In this document: positions 33,439 through 41,267 of the stretch, in pieces
Numbering within the stretch: position 1 is the stretch's first letter
Layout: the number at the start of each line of letters is the position of its first letter
DNA from: Pseudonocardia nematodicida
GTDB lineage: Bacteria; Actinomycetota; Actinomycetes; Mycobacteriales; Pseudonocardiaceae
Length of the DNA: 64,000 nt
Assembly (NCBI RefSeq): GCF_040105385.1
Contig: NZ_JBEDNQ010000018.1
Location: 22,119 to 86,118 of the forward strand
Reading direction: 5' to 3'
Notes under the pieces: generated by a model
The model's database searches: none
Seen by the model: the letters and a program-made list of their open reading frames with translations, nothing else
Told to the model about the DNA's origin: nothing
Made by a program: the position numbers and the translations under genes

Positions 33439-34583
33439 TGAGCGTCTCCCTGGGTATGCCCTCCACGCCGGCGCCGACCCTGGCCCCGCGCCGGAAGACC
33501 CGTCAGCTCCAGGTCGGGCCGGTCGGTGTCGGTTCCGAGCACCCGATCTCGGTGCAGTCGATGACGACCACGCTGACCTCGGACATCAACGCCACGCTGC
33601 AGCAGATCGCCGAGCTGACCGCCGCCGGCTGCGACATCGTGCGGGTGGCGTGCCCGTCGGCCGACGACGCCGAGGCGCTGCCGGCGATCGCGACCAAGTC
33701 GCAGATCCCGGTGATCGCCGACATCCACTTCCAGCCCAAGTACGTCTTCGCCGCGATCGAGGCCGGCTGTGCGGCGGTGCGGGTCAACCCGGGCAACATC
33801 CGCAAGTTCGACGACCAGGTCCGCGAGATCGCGCACGCCGCGCGCGATCACGGCACGCCGATCCGGATCGGGGTCAACGCCGGATCGCTGGACAAGCGGC
33901 TGATGGAGAAATACGGCAAGGCCACCCCGGAGGCGCTGGCGGAGTCGGCGATGTGGGAGGCGGGGCTGTTCGCCGAGCACGACTTCCACGACATCAAGAT
34001 CTCGGTCAAGCACAACGACCCGGTCGTGATGGTGCGCGCCTACGAGATCCTCGCCGAGCAGTGCGACTACCCGCTGCACCTCGGCGTCACCGAGGCCGGT
34101 CCGGCGTTCCAGGGCACGATCAAGTCCGCGGTCGCGTTCGGCGCGCTGCTGCGCCAGGGCATCGGCGACACGATCCGGGTCTCGCTGTCCGCGCCGCCGG
34201 TCGAGGAGATCAAGGTCGGTCAGCAGATCCTGGAGTCGCTCAACCTGCGCCCGCGCAAGCTCGAGATCGTGTCCTGCCCGTCGTGCGGGCGGGCCCAGGT
34301 CGACGTCTACACCCTGGCCGACGAGGTCACCGCCGGGCTGACCGGCATGGAGGTCCCGCTGCGGGTGGCGGTGATGGGCTGTGTGGTCAACGGGCCCGGG
34401 GAGGCCCGTGAGGCCGACCTGGGGGTCGCCTCGGGCAACGGCAAGGGGCAGATCTTCGTCAAGGGCGAGGTCATCAAGACCGTGCCCGAACACAAGATCG
34501 TCGAGACGCTGATCGAGGAGGCCATGCGGATCGCCGAGGGCATGGAGGGTGCCGAGGGTGACCCGCAGGTGACCGTCGGCTAA
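33438..34583 (+). CDS. ispG: 4-hydroxy-3-methylbut-2-en-1-yl diphosphate synthase
   Basis: IspG (GcpE) reduces MEcPP to HMBPP in the MEP pathway with a [4Fe-4S] cluster. The cluster ligands are Cys280 and Cys283 (SCPSCGR) and Cys315 (MGCVVNGPGEA), with the family spacing of 31 residues, followed by a Glu in GEAREAD. The TIM-barrel part includes VQSMTTTLTSDINATLQQI and RVNPGNIRKFD. Starting at GTG 33438 gives 381 residues. The gene has its own probable leaderless promoter, although dxr-rseP-HAD read-through is possible. Confidence 0.97.
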   Translation: MSVSLGMPSTPAPTLAPRRKTRQLQVGPVGVGSEHPISVQSMTTTLTSDINATLQQIAELTAAGCDIVRVACPSADDAEALPAIATKSQIPVIADIHFQPKYVFAAIEAGCAAVRVNPGNIRKFDDQVREIAHAARDHGTPIRIGVNAGSLDKRLMEKYGKATPEALAESAMWEAGLFAEHDFHDIKISVKHNDPVVMVRAYEILAEQCDYPLHLGVTEAGPAFQGTIKSAVAFGALLRQGIGDTIRVSLSAPPVEEIKVGQQILESLNLRPRKLEIVSCPSCGRAQVDVYTLADEVTAGLTGMEVPLRVAVMGCVVNGPGEAREADLGVASGNGKGQIFVKGEVIKTVPEHKIVETLIEEAMRIAEGMEGAEGDPQVTVG

Positions 34584-34599
34584 AGCCCCGTCTGCGTGG

Positions 34600-34612
34600 C
34601 ATGATGAACCCG
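34600..34612 (+). promoter_or_regulatory. -10 element with leaderless start of the GNAT gene
   Basis: CATGAT at 34600-34605 is six bases before the GTG at 34612. Confidence 0.45.
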
Positions 34613-35445
34613 TGCTGAGGGTGGCCGGGGCACGGCTTCTCGATGATCGTCACCGCTCCGGGGTGCACGACGTGCTGGACGACGATCCGGTCGCCTCCTG
34701 CATGGTCGCCGCCCGCGTCGAGGCGGTCGGCCTGGACCCGTGGCGACTGGGCGGCGAACTGTGGTCGTACGGCGGCCCCGCCGAAGGGCTCTGCTTCTCC
34801 GGCGCCAACCTCGTGCCACTGCGCGGTGAGCGCGCCGCGATGCGCGCGTTCGCCGACCGCGCCCGTCGCGCGGGGCGGCTCTGCTCGTCGCTCGTCGGTC
34901 GCGCCGAGCTGGTGATGCCGCTCTGGGAGGACCTCGCGCCGGGCTGGGGCCCGGCCCGGGAGATCCGTCCCGACCAGCCGCTGATGACCCTGCAGGGCAT
35001 GCCGTCGGTGGCGCCGGACCCGCAGGTCCGTCCGGTCCGGATCAGTGAGCTGGACCGCTACCTGCCCGCGGCGGTCGCGATGTTCACCGAGGAGGTCGGC
35101 GTCGACCCCCGGGACGGCGACGGCGGTGCCGGCTACCGCGCCCGGGTCGCCGAGCTCATCACCTCCGGCCGCGCGTTCGCCCGGTTCCACGACGGCCAGG
35201 TCGTCTTCAAGGCCGAGGTCGGCGCGATGTCGCGCACGGTCGGCCAGATCCAGGGCGTGTGGGTGCACCCCGCGTGGCGCGGCCACGGTATCGGGACCTC
35301 CGGGACCGCGTCGGTCGCGGTGGCGCTGGCGTCGATGGGGCGCTGCTCCTCGCTGTACGTGAACGCGTTCAACTCGCCCGCCCGCGCCGCCTATCACCGG
35401 GTCGGGTTCCGGCAGGTCGCGCAGTTCGCCACCGTCCTGTTCTGA
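34612..35445 (+). CDS. DUF4081-GNAT acetyltransferase
   Basis: The 277-residue protein has an N-terminal DUF4081 domain (residues about 1-125: ARLLDDRHRSGVHDVLDDDPVASCMVAARVE ... GELWSYGG) and a C-terminal GNAT domain with the acetyl-CoA signature VHPAWRGHGIGTSGTASVA (about 221-239) and LYVNAFNSPARAAYHRVGFRQV. Orthologous genes sit next to ispG in mycobacteria (Rv2867c type). The substrate is unknown; cell-envelope or antibiotic-related roles have been suggested for the family. It ends at the edge of a long palindrome shared with the convergent monooxygenase gene. Confidence 0.92.
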   Translation: MLRVAGARLLDDRHRSGVHDVLDDDPVASCMVAARVEAVGLDPWRLGGELWSYGGPAEGLCFSGANLVPLRGERAAMRAFADRARRAGRLCSSLVGRAELVMPLWEDLAPGWGPAREIRPDQPLMTLQGMPSVAPDPQVRPVRISELDRYLPAAVAMFTEEVGVDPRDGDGGAGYRARVAELITSGRAFARFHDGQVVFKAEVGAMSRTVGQIQGVWVHPAWRGHGIGTSGTASVAVALASMGRCSSLYVNAFNSPARAAYHRVGFRQVAQFATVLF

Positions 35446-35491
35446 CTCGTGAGTAGTTATCGCGGTCGGGACCGCGACAACCACTCACGAG
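35446..35491. terminator. 46-bp near-perfect palindrome between convergent genes
   Basis: The arms CTCGTGAGTAGTTATCGCGGT (35446-35466) and its complement (35471-35491) match at 19 of 21 pairs around a four-base loop. The monooxygenase stop codon (35457-35459) lies inside it, and the GNAT stop ends one base before it. It is a likely bidirectional terminator, built like the other palindromes but with a different sequence. Confidence 0.8.
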
Positions 35492-36743
35492 CTGCCGCGG
35501 CGCCCCCGGCGCTGCGCAGCAACATCCCGCCCACCGGCCCGGACAGCCGCCGCTGCCAGCGCAGCGGCGCCAGGGACTCGCGGACCGCGTCCGGCCCGTA
35601 GGTCCGCATCTCCGCCTCGTAGGCCCGCAGCGCGTCCGCGACCGGCGTGCCCGCGTCCCGGGCGGCGACGAGCCGGCGGGCGAGCACATCGGCGTCGCGG
35701 ATCGCGGTCGCCGCGCCCCGACCGCCGGTCGGCGGCATCGCGTGCACCGCGTCGCCGAGCGCGGTCACCGGGCCGGTCGTCCACGGAGCCGGGTCGGCGT
35801 CCGGGTCGGCGGCGTGGAACCGGAAGTGCCCGGTCGCGGCGGGATCCAGCCGGGTCACCAGCTCGCGCAGCGCGGGATGCCAGCCCTCGGCGAGTTCGGC
35901 CGCGAGCGCGGTGAGCCCGGGCCCGTCCAGGGCGCGCGGGTCGCGCGGGAAGCGCTCGGCGGGCATCCCCGGGGCCCACAGCAGGTACGGATCCTCGAGG
36001 ATCCCCGGCGGGTCGTCGGCCGGGTCGGGGAGCCGCGGTGCGGTCGCCGGGTCGTGCACGGTGAGGAAGGCCCCGACGCCGCCGGGGGCGATCGCGAGCG
36101 CCGCGCCGCCGCGCAGCGGGCCGGGCAGCAGGGCGCGCGTGTCGTCGTCCAGCGGGATGCGCCCGGCGATGCCCTCGACGCCGGTCGGTGCCGACAGGGT
36201 CCGTCCGGCCAGCGTGCGGACGACGGCCGAGCCGACCCCGTCCGCGCCGACGAGGACGTCCGCGATCTCGACGGTGCCGGTATCCGGTCCGGGAGCGCCC
36301 GAGGTCCCGGACCGCGGCGCTCCGGTGATCGGCGAGCCGGCCCGGACGTGGATCCGGCCGTCCGGGCCGGCCTCGTGCCCGCCGTAGGCCTGCCCCCAGC
36401 GCACGTCGAGCCCGTGCGCGAGCAGCGTCCGCAGCGGGATCCGGCCGATCATCACCCGGTCCCCGGGCGGCGGGACCTCCGAGGCCAGCACGCGCATCCG
36501 GTGGTCGCAGAACGAGAACCGGTGCAGGCCCGCCGCCGACGACGTCAGCACCGCCCGGTACACCCCGGCCGGGAGCAGCCGGGCCAGCGCGGCGCGCGCC
36601 CCGTCGTCGAGGTGCAGGCGGTACCCGCCGGTGTGCTCCGGCCGCGTGTCGCGCTCCAGCACGACGACCTCGACCCCGGCGCTGCGCAGCCCCTGAGCCA
36701 GCGCCAGCCCGCCGATCCCACCCCCGGCGACGACGACCCGCAT
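35457..36743 (-). CDS. FAD-dependent monooxygenase (PHBH-type aromatic hydroxylase family)
   Basis: The 428-residue flavoprotein has the FAD-binding GGGIGGLALAQGLRSAG at the N-terminus, the DG motif in VLVGADGVGSAVVR (about residues 160-173) and the GD motif ALGDAVHAMPPTGGRGAATAIRDADVLARRL. This is the class-A monooxygenase layout seen in TetX-like and salicylate-hydroxylase-like enzymes; the substrate is unknown. A GGAGG box seven bases before the ATG at 36743 fixes the start. It is divergent from a MarR regulator across a 35-bp palindromic operator. The last ~13 residues are encoded by the terminator palindrome. Confidence 0.9.
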   Translation of the reverse strand: MRVVVAGGGIGGLALAQGLRSAGVEVVVLERDTRPEHTGGYRLHLDDGARAALARLLPAGVYRAVLTSSAAGLHRFSFCDHRMRVLASEVPPPGDRVMIGRIPLRTLLAHGLDVRWGQAYGGHEAGPDGRIHVRAGSPITGAPRSGTSGAPGPDTGTVEIADVLVGADGVGSAVVRTLAGRTLSAPTGVEGIAGRIPLDDDTRALLPGPLRGGAALAIAPGGVGAFLTVHDPATAPRLPDPADDPPGILEDPYLLWAPGMPAERFPRDPRALDGPGLTALAAELAEGWHPALRELVTRLDPAATGHFRFHAADPDADPAPWTTGPVTALGDAVHAMPPTGGRGAATAIRDADVLARRLVAARDAGTPVADALRAYEAEMRTYGPDAVRESLAPLRWQRRLSGPVGGMLLRSAGGAAAAREWLSRSRPR

Positions 36744-36759
36744 CCTGACCACCTCCAGC

Positions 36760-36794
36760 TATCAGGGACCTGTTATTCAATAAGGTGCCTGATA
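36760..36794. promoter_or_regulatory. MarR-type operator between divergent genes
   Basis: TATCAGGGACCTGTTATT and, in complement, TATCAGGCACCTTATT form a nearly perfect palindrome. The right half-site overlaps GATACT (36791-36796), the probable -10 of the marR gene whose ATG follows eight bases later. Confidence 0.82.
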
Positions 36795-36804
36795 CTCTCC
36801 CGGC

Positions 36805-37251
36805 ATGCAAGACGACGACGTTCCGCTCTGGGAGCTCGTGCGGACCGCGCACGTCGTCTCCCGGGGGTTCCACCGGGTGTTCGCCGAGGCCGGCCTGACC
36901 GCGACGCAGTTCGGCGTCCTGGCCGAGCTCGTCCATGCCGAACGCACCGGGACGCCGTCGCCGTCGCAGGCCGAGCTCGCCCGCACCGTCATGCTGCGCC
37001 CGCAGAGCGTCGGCGAGCTGGTGACCGATCTCGTCGAGCGGGGCCTCGTCCGCCGGGACGGTCCGGGCGGACGCGGCCGGCGGGCCGGGCTGGAGCCGAC
37101 CGACGACGGCCGGGCGGCCCTGGAGCGCGCGTGGCCGCTCGTGCAGGCGTTCAACGCGCCGGACTCCACCGGACTGACCACACGGCAGTCCGCCGAGCTG
37201 GTCACGATGCTGCGCACCGTCCGGGACACGCTCGGGGCCGACGACGGCTGA
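36805..37251 (+). CDS. MarR family transcriptional regulator
   Basis: The 148-residue protein has the MarR winged helix: GLTATQFGVLAELV, SQAELARTVMLRPQSVGELVTDLVERGLVRRDGPGGRGRRAGLEPTDDGRAAL (about residues 52-102), flanked by dimerisation helices. It probably represses itself and the divergent FAD monooxygenase gene, relieved by a small aromatic ligand. Together the two genes look like an accessory insertion between the conserved GNAT and PBP genes. A GC hairpin (ACCCAG/CTGGGT) starts just after its stop. Confidence 0.92.
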   Translation: MQDDDVPLWELVRTAHVVSRGFHRVFAEAGLTATQFGVLAELVHAERTGTPSPSQAELARTVMLRPQSVGELVTDLVERGLVRRDGPGGRGRRAGLEPTDDGRAALERAWPLVQAFNAPDSTGLTTRQSAELVTMLRTVRDTLGADDG

Positions 37252-37358
37252 GCCGCACCCAGGACGGACGCTGGGTCAGCGCGCGGACACCGGGTGTGCG
37301 GGCCGACCGCGGCCCCCTCACGTTCCGGCGATCGTCGCCGGCGGCATACTCGACGATC

Positions 37359-39200
37359 GTGCTGAGCTCTCTGCGGACCCGCCCGCTCGTGCTCGCCGCC
37401 GTGATCGTCGTCCTGCTCGCGGCCGGCGTCGTCGTGGCGCTGCTGCGCCCGTGGGAGACCGCGGGGGCGACCGCGGAGCGGTACGCGACGGCGTGGGCGG
37501 CCGGTGACGCCGCGGGCGCCGGAGCGCTCACCGACGACCCCGGGACGGCGACGCCCTACCTCGAGCGTGCCCGCGGCGATCTCGCCGCGGCGGCGATGAC
37601 CGCGCGGGTCACCGGCACCCGGACCGAGGGGGAGCGGGCCACGTCGACCGTCGACGTCGACTGGGACCTCGGCGAGGGCCGGCGGTGGACCTACACCGTG
37701 GAGCTCCCGCTGGTCACCGCGCCGGAGACGGCGGCCAACGACACCGGCTGGGCGGTCGACTTCTCGCCCGCCGCGTTCGCCCCCGGCCTGGCCGAGGGGC
37801 AGCGGCCGGTCACCCGCACGACCTCCGCCGAACCCGCGCCGGTGCTCGACGCCGACGGCGGCACCCTGCTCTCGCCGATCCCCGTCGTCACCATCACGCT
37901 CGACAAGCGGCAGGGCGACCTCGCCACCACCACGGCCGCGCTGGGGTCCGCCCTCGGCACCATCGACCCGGCCATCACCCAGCAGTCGATCACCGCCGGC
38001 GCGAACGGCACCCCGGAGGGACAGGCCTACACCGTCGCCGTCCTGCGCGAGCCCGACTACCAGCGGGTCCGGGACCGGATCTACGACCTGCCCGGCGTCC
38101 GCTTCGTGTCCTCGACCCGGCTGCTCGCGTCCGACGCGCGCTTCGCGAGCCAGCTGATGCTCGGCGTCCGGCCCGCGATCTCCGACCAGGTCGGCGGGAC
38201 GCCCGGCTGGTCGGTCGACGCGGTCGGTACCGGCGGCGGCGAGGCGGAGTCCCTCGCGGGGGCGCCGCCCGGACCGGGCAGCCCGGTCACCCTGGAGCTG
38301 GACCACGGGGTGCAGGACGCTGCACAGGCCGCCGTCGACGCCGAGTCCCGGCAGGCGATGATCGTCGCGATCCGGCCGTCGGACGGGGCGGTGCTCGCGG
38401 TCGCCCAGAACGACGCCGCGAACCAGGACGGGGCGCTGGCCCTCACCGGCCGCTACCCGCCGGGCTCCACCTTCAAGATCGTCACCGCGTACGGGGCGAT
38501 GCAGCGGGAGAACCTGACCCCGACGAGCCAGGTCGACTGCCCCGGGACGACCGTGATCGAGGGCCGGACCGTCCCCAACGAGGACTCGTTCGCGCTCGGC
38601 GCCGTGCCGCTGCAGGAGGCGTTCGCCCAGTCCTGCAACACCACGTTCGGCCGGCTCGCGCTCGGCCTGCCGGCGGACGGGCTGCCCACCGCCGGGCTCG
38701 AGCTGGGCTTCGGCGCCGACTGGGACATGCCCGGCGCGACGACGATCACCGGCTCGGTCGACGCCGCCGACGGCGACCTGCAGCGCGCTTCCGACGGCTT
38801 CGGGCAGGGCGACGTCCTGGCCTCGCCGTTCGGGATGGCGATGGTGTCCGCGACCGTCGCCCGCGGTGAGCCCGTGACGCCGACACTGATCCGCGGCCGG
38901 CCGACGGAACCGACCGTCGCACCCGGCACCCCGGACCCGGCGCTGCTCGAGCAGCTGCGGCCGATGATGCGAGCCGTGGTCACCGGGGGCACCGCGACCG
39001 CCGCGAACGGGCAGGGCGAGGTGTTCGGCAAGACCGGCACCGCCGAGTACGCGGGCCCGGACGGCAGCAACCGCTCGCACGGCTGGTTCACCGGCTACCG
39101 CGGCGACCTGGCGTTCGCCACGCTGATCGTCGACGGCGGGTCCTCCAAGCCCGCGGTGGAGATGACCGCCCGGTTCCTGGGCGGCGTGTCCGGCGGGTGA
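37359..39200 (+). CDS. Penicillin-binding transpeptidase with NTF2-like N-terminal domain
   Basis: This 613-residue peptidoglycan DD-transpeptidase (class B type) has an N-terminal anchor (PLVLAAVIVVLLAAGVVVALL), an NTF2/MecA-N-like domain (TAERYATAWAAGDAAGAGALTDDP onward), a dimer-like middle and the transpeptidase domain. Active-site motifs are complete: Ser370-x-x-Lys373 (PPGSTFKIV), Ser425-x-Asn427 (QSCNTT) and Lys558-Thr-Gly (GKTGTAEY). The equivalent mycobacterial gene (Rv2864c type) lies in the same neighbourhood. A CATACT -10 eight bases before the GTG suggests a leaderless mRNA. The TGA stop (39198-39200) is the first triplet of a family-B palindrome. Confidence 0.93.
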   Translation: MLSSLRTRPLVLAAVIVVLLAAGVVVALLRPWETAGATAERYATAWAAGDAAGAGALTDDPGTATPYLERARGDLAAAAMTARVTGTRTEGERATSTVDVDWDLGEGRRWTYTVELPLVTAPETAANDTGWAVDFSPAAFAPGLAEGQRPVTRTTSAEPAPVLDADGGTLLSPIPVVTITLDKRQGDLATTTAALGSALGTIDPAITQQSITAGANGTPEGQAYTVAVLREPDYQRVRDRIYDLPGVRFVSSTRLLASDARFASQLMLGVRPAISDQVGGTPGWSVDAVGTGGGEAESLAGAPPGPGSPVTLELDHGVQDAAQAAVDAESRQAMIVAIRPSDGAVLAVAQNDAANQDGALALTGRYPPGSTFKIVTAYGAMQRENLTPTSQVDCPGTTVIEGRTVPNEDSFALGAVPLQEAFAQSCNTTFGRLALGLPADGLPTAGLELGFGADWDMPGATTITGSVDAADGDLQRASDGFGQGDVLASPFGMAMVSATVARGEPVTPTLIRGRPTEPTVAPGTPDPALLEQLRPMMRAVVTGGTATAANGQGEVFGKTGTAEYAGPDGSNRSHGWFTGYRGDLAFATLIVDGGSSKPAVEMTARFLGGVSGG

Positions 39201-39262
39201 TCCTTCTCGGCGGATTCCGGGTGCCACTGCGCTGCCGGCCGGGTTCCACGGAGACGGATCAT
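39198..39262. repeat. ~64-bp palindrome (family B), copy 5
   Basis: It begins TGATCCTTCTCGGCGGATTC, carries the inner tract GTGCCACTGCGCTGCC, and ends GGTTCCACGGAGACGGATCA. The first TGA ends the PBP gene. Confidence 0.87.
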
Positions 39263-39342
39263 CACGCCCGGCCGGGTGCCGCCCGTCGCACCGAGGGGGA
39301 GACGCGGGTCGCATCCGGCGGGTCGGCCCTTGCCTCGCCGCC

Positions 39343-39356
39343 TACCCTGGTCGCCG
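39343..39356 (+). promoter_or_regulatory. -10 element with leaderless DUF3054 start
   Basis: TACCCT at 39343-39348 lies seven bases before the GTG at 39356. Confidence 0.5.
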
Positions 39357-39742
39357 TGGATCCGCGCCGCATCCCCGCCCTCGCGCTGGCGGCCGACGTG
39401 ATCGCCGTCGTCGTGTTCGCCGCAATCGGCCGGATGAACCACGCCGAGCCGGGCGGCATCGCCGGGCTGCTCGGCACCGCGCTGCCGTTCGCGGTGGGCG
39501 CGTGCGCCGCGTGGGCGACGCCGTGGGTCCGGTCCCAGCCGGTGTCGCTGTGGGCCGGGGCGATCGTGCTGGCGTGCACCGCGGGCATCGGGTTCCTGCT
39601 GCGCTTCGCGTTCCTGGGCCGGCTGCCGCTGTCGTTCGCGGTCGTCGCGGTGATCGCGCTCGCGGTGCTGCTGCTCGGCTGGCGCGGCCTGTCCGCCGTG
39701 GTCGGCCGCCGTCGCGCACCGCACGAGACCACGACGGGCTGA
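39356..39742 (+). CDS. DUF3054 family membrane protein
   Basis: The 128-residue product has four hydrophobic helices and the DUF3054 pattern: ADVIAVVVFAAIGRMNH near the N-terminus, LPFAVGACAAWATPW, and LLRFAFLGRLPLSFAVVAVIALAVLLLGWRG. The family is found mainly in actinobacteria and haloarchaea and has no known function. The GTG start is supported by the leaderless promoter. Confidence 0.9.
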   Translation: MDPRRIPALALAADVIAVVVFAAIGRMNHAEPGGIAGLLGTALPFAVGACAAWATPWVRSQPVSLWAGAIVLACTAGIGFLLRFAFLGRLPLSFAVVAVIALAVLLLGWRGLSAVVGRRRAPHETTTG

Positions 39743-39761
39743 GGCGCCCGCGCGGCGGGCT

Positions 39762-39775
39762 TACCATGGAGGCCA
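39762..39775 (+). promoter_or_regulatory. -10 element with leaderless map start
   Basis: TACCAT at 39762-39767 lies seven bases before the ATG at 39775; the first ATG (39766) overlaps the -10 itself. Confidence 0.5.
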
Positions 39776-40632
39776 TGGCCACCCGCACGTTGCTCGTCCC
39801 CGGCACCCAGTCCCCGATCCGCGGGGTGCCCGCGCACATCCCGCGCCCGGAGTACGTCGGCAAGCCCGCTCCCGCGCGCAGCCGCGCCGGTGACGTGCAG
39901 ACCCCCGAGACCATCGAGGCCATGCGCCACGCCGGGAGGATCGCCGCGCAGGCGCTGCGACTGGCCGGGGAGACCGTGCGGCCCGGGATCACCACCGACG
40001 AGGTCGACCGCGTCCTGCACGAGTTCCTGGTCGACCACGACGCCTACCCGTCGACCCTGGGCTACCGCGGGTTCCCGAAGTCCTGCTGCACCAGCCTCAA
40101 CGAGGTGATCTGCCACGGGATCCCGGACAGCACGGTGATCGACGACGGCGACGTGGTCAACGTCGACGTCACCGCTTTCGTCGGCGGTGTGCACGGCGAC
40201 ACGAACGCCACGTTCCTCGCCGGCGACGTGTCGGAGGAGGCCCGGCTGCTGGTGGACCGGACCCGCGAGGCGACGATGCGAGCCATCAAGGCGGTCCGTC
40301 CGGGCCGCGAGCTCAACGTGGTGGGCCGGGTCATCGAGTCCTACGCCAAGCGGTTCGGCTACGGCGTGGTCCGCGACTTCACCGGGCACGGGATCGCCCA
40401 CGAGTTCCACTCCGGGCTCGTCGTGCTGCACTACGACCAGCCCGACGTGCACACGGTGATCGAGCCCGGGATGACCTTCACCATCGAGCCGATGATCACC
40501 CTCGGTGGGATCGAGCACGACACCTGGGACGACGGCTGGACCGTCGTCACGAAGGACAGGTCCTGGGTGGCGCAGTTCGAGCACACCCTCGTCGTCACCG
40601 ACGACGGCGCGGAGATCCTCACCCTGCCCTGA
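39775..40632 (+). CDS. map: Type I methionine aminopeptidase
   Basis: MetAP removes the initiator methionine from nascent proteins. From the ATG at 39775 it has 285 residues, the same length as mycobacterial MapB, including the N-terminal linker with RPEYVGKP that contacts the ribosome-exit region in 1c-type enzymes. The pita-bread fold motifs contain the five metal ligands: Asp in VVNVDVTAF, Asp in HGDTNATF, His in GHGIAHEFH, Glu in FTIEPM, and Glu in VAQFEHT. An ATG nine bases upstream is less likely because it overlaps the putative -10. Confidence 0.97.
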   Translation: MATRTLLVPGTQSPIRGVPAHIPRPEYVGKPAPARSRAGDVQTPETIEAMRHAGRIAAQALRLAGETVRPGITTDEVDRVLHEFLVDHDAYPSTLGYRGFPKSCCTSLNEVICHGIPDSTVIDDGDVVNVDVTAFVGGVHGDTNATFLAGDVSEEARLLVDRTREATMRAIKAVRPGRELNVVGRVIESYAKRFGYGVVRDFTGHGIAHEFHSGLVVLHYDQPDVHTVIEPGMTFTIEPMITLGGIEHDTWDDGWTVVTKDRSWVAQFEHTLVVTDDGAEILTLP

Positions 40633-40639
40633 ACAGGCC

Positions 40640-40687
40640 CGTGGCGCCCCGGGACACCGCGTGGCACCCGTCGCGCGGGGCGCCACG
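40640..40687. terminator. 12-bp stem between convergent map and bcp
   Basis: CGTGGCGCCCCG (40640-40651) pairs perfectly with CGGGGCGCCACG (40676-40687) across a 24-nt loop. It is placed to terminate both convergent genes. Confidence 0.65.
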
Positions 40688-40730
40688 CGGCGTGCCCGGA
40701 CGCCGCGGTGGCGTTCTCAGGCCTCGAGCC

Positions 40731-41195
40731 TCAGGCCGCGCGGGCACGCCGCAGGGCGGCCAGCGCGTCGTCGGCGTGCCTGGTCATCGCCGTCTCCGAG
40801 CCGATCTCGGCCAGGATCGACCGGTCGGTGCCGATGACGTAGGTCCGGCGACGGGTGTGGAAGTTGCCGGGCAGCCACGACCGCCAGGCCCCGAACGCCT
40901 TGGCGACCGCGTGCTCGGTGTCGGACAGCAGCGGGAACGGCAGCGCGTTCGCGGCGACGAACATGCCCTGCTTGTCGGACGGGTCGCTGGAGATCCCGAC
41001 CGGCTGGGCACCCAGCTCGGCGAACTCGGACCGCAGGTCGCGGAAGTGGCAGGCCTCCTGGGTGCACCCACCGCTCATCGCGGCCGGGTAGAAGAACAGG
41101 ACGACCGGGCCGTCGGTCAGCAGGCCCGAGAGCGTGCGCGGGGTACCGGTCTCGTCCGGCAGCTCGAAGTCGGGAACGACGTCACCGACGGGCAT
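40731..41195 (-). CDS. bcp: Thiol peroxidase, Bcp/PrxQ family
   Basis: Bcp reduces hydrogen and organic peroxides. The 154-residue protein has the PrxQ arrangement with peroxidatic Cys44 and resolving Cys49 (GGCTQEACHFRD), FFYPAAMSGGC before them, and PFPLLSDTEHAVAKAFGAW. One oddity is that the usual Thr of the TxxC active site (as in PxDxTPGCT) is replaced, reading AAMSGGC. It is likely co-transcribed from the DUF1295 gene, 72 bp upstream on the same strand. With mycothione reductase nearby it adds to a redox theme. Confidence 0.92.
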   Translation of the reverse strand: MPVGDVVPDFELPDETGTPRTLSGLLTDGPVVLFFYPAAMSGGCTQEACHFRDLRSEFAELGAQPVGISSDPSDKQGMFVAANALPFPLLSDTEHAVAKAFGAWRSWLPGNFHTRRRTYVIGTDRSILAEIGSETAMTRHADDALAALRRARAA

Positions 41196-41267
41196 GATCT
41201 CTCCTCGGGGGCGGAACCGTGTGTCGGACGGTGTTCGTGCGACGACGGGTACCCGGTTCGATCACGG

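Noticed and set aside
35742..37358. Plus-strand frame extending the penicillin-binding protein upstream by more than 500 codons
   Set aside because: The upstream part is antisense to the monooxygenase gene and out of frame with marR. The membrane anchor and CATACT box place the PBP start at 37359.
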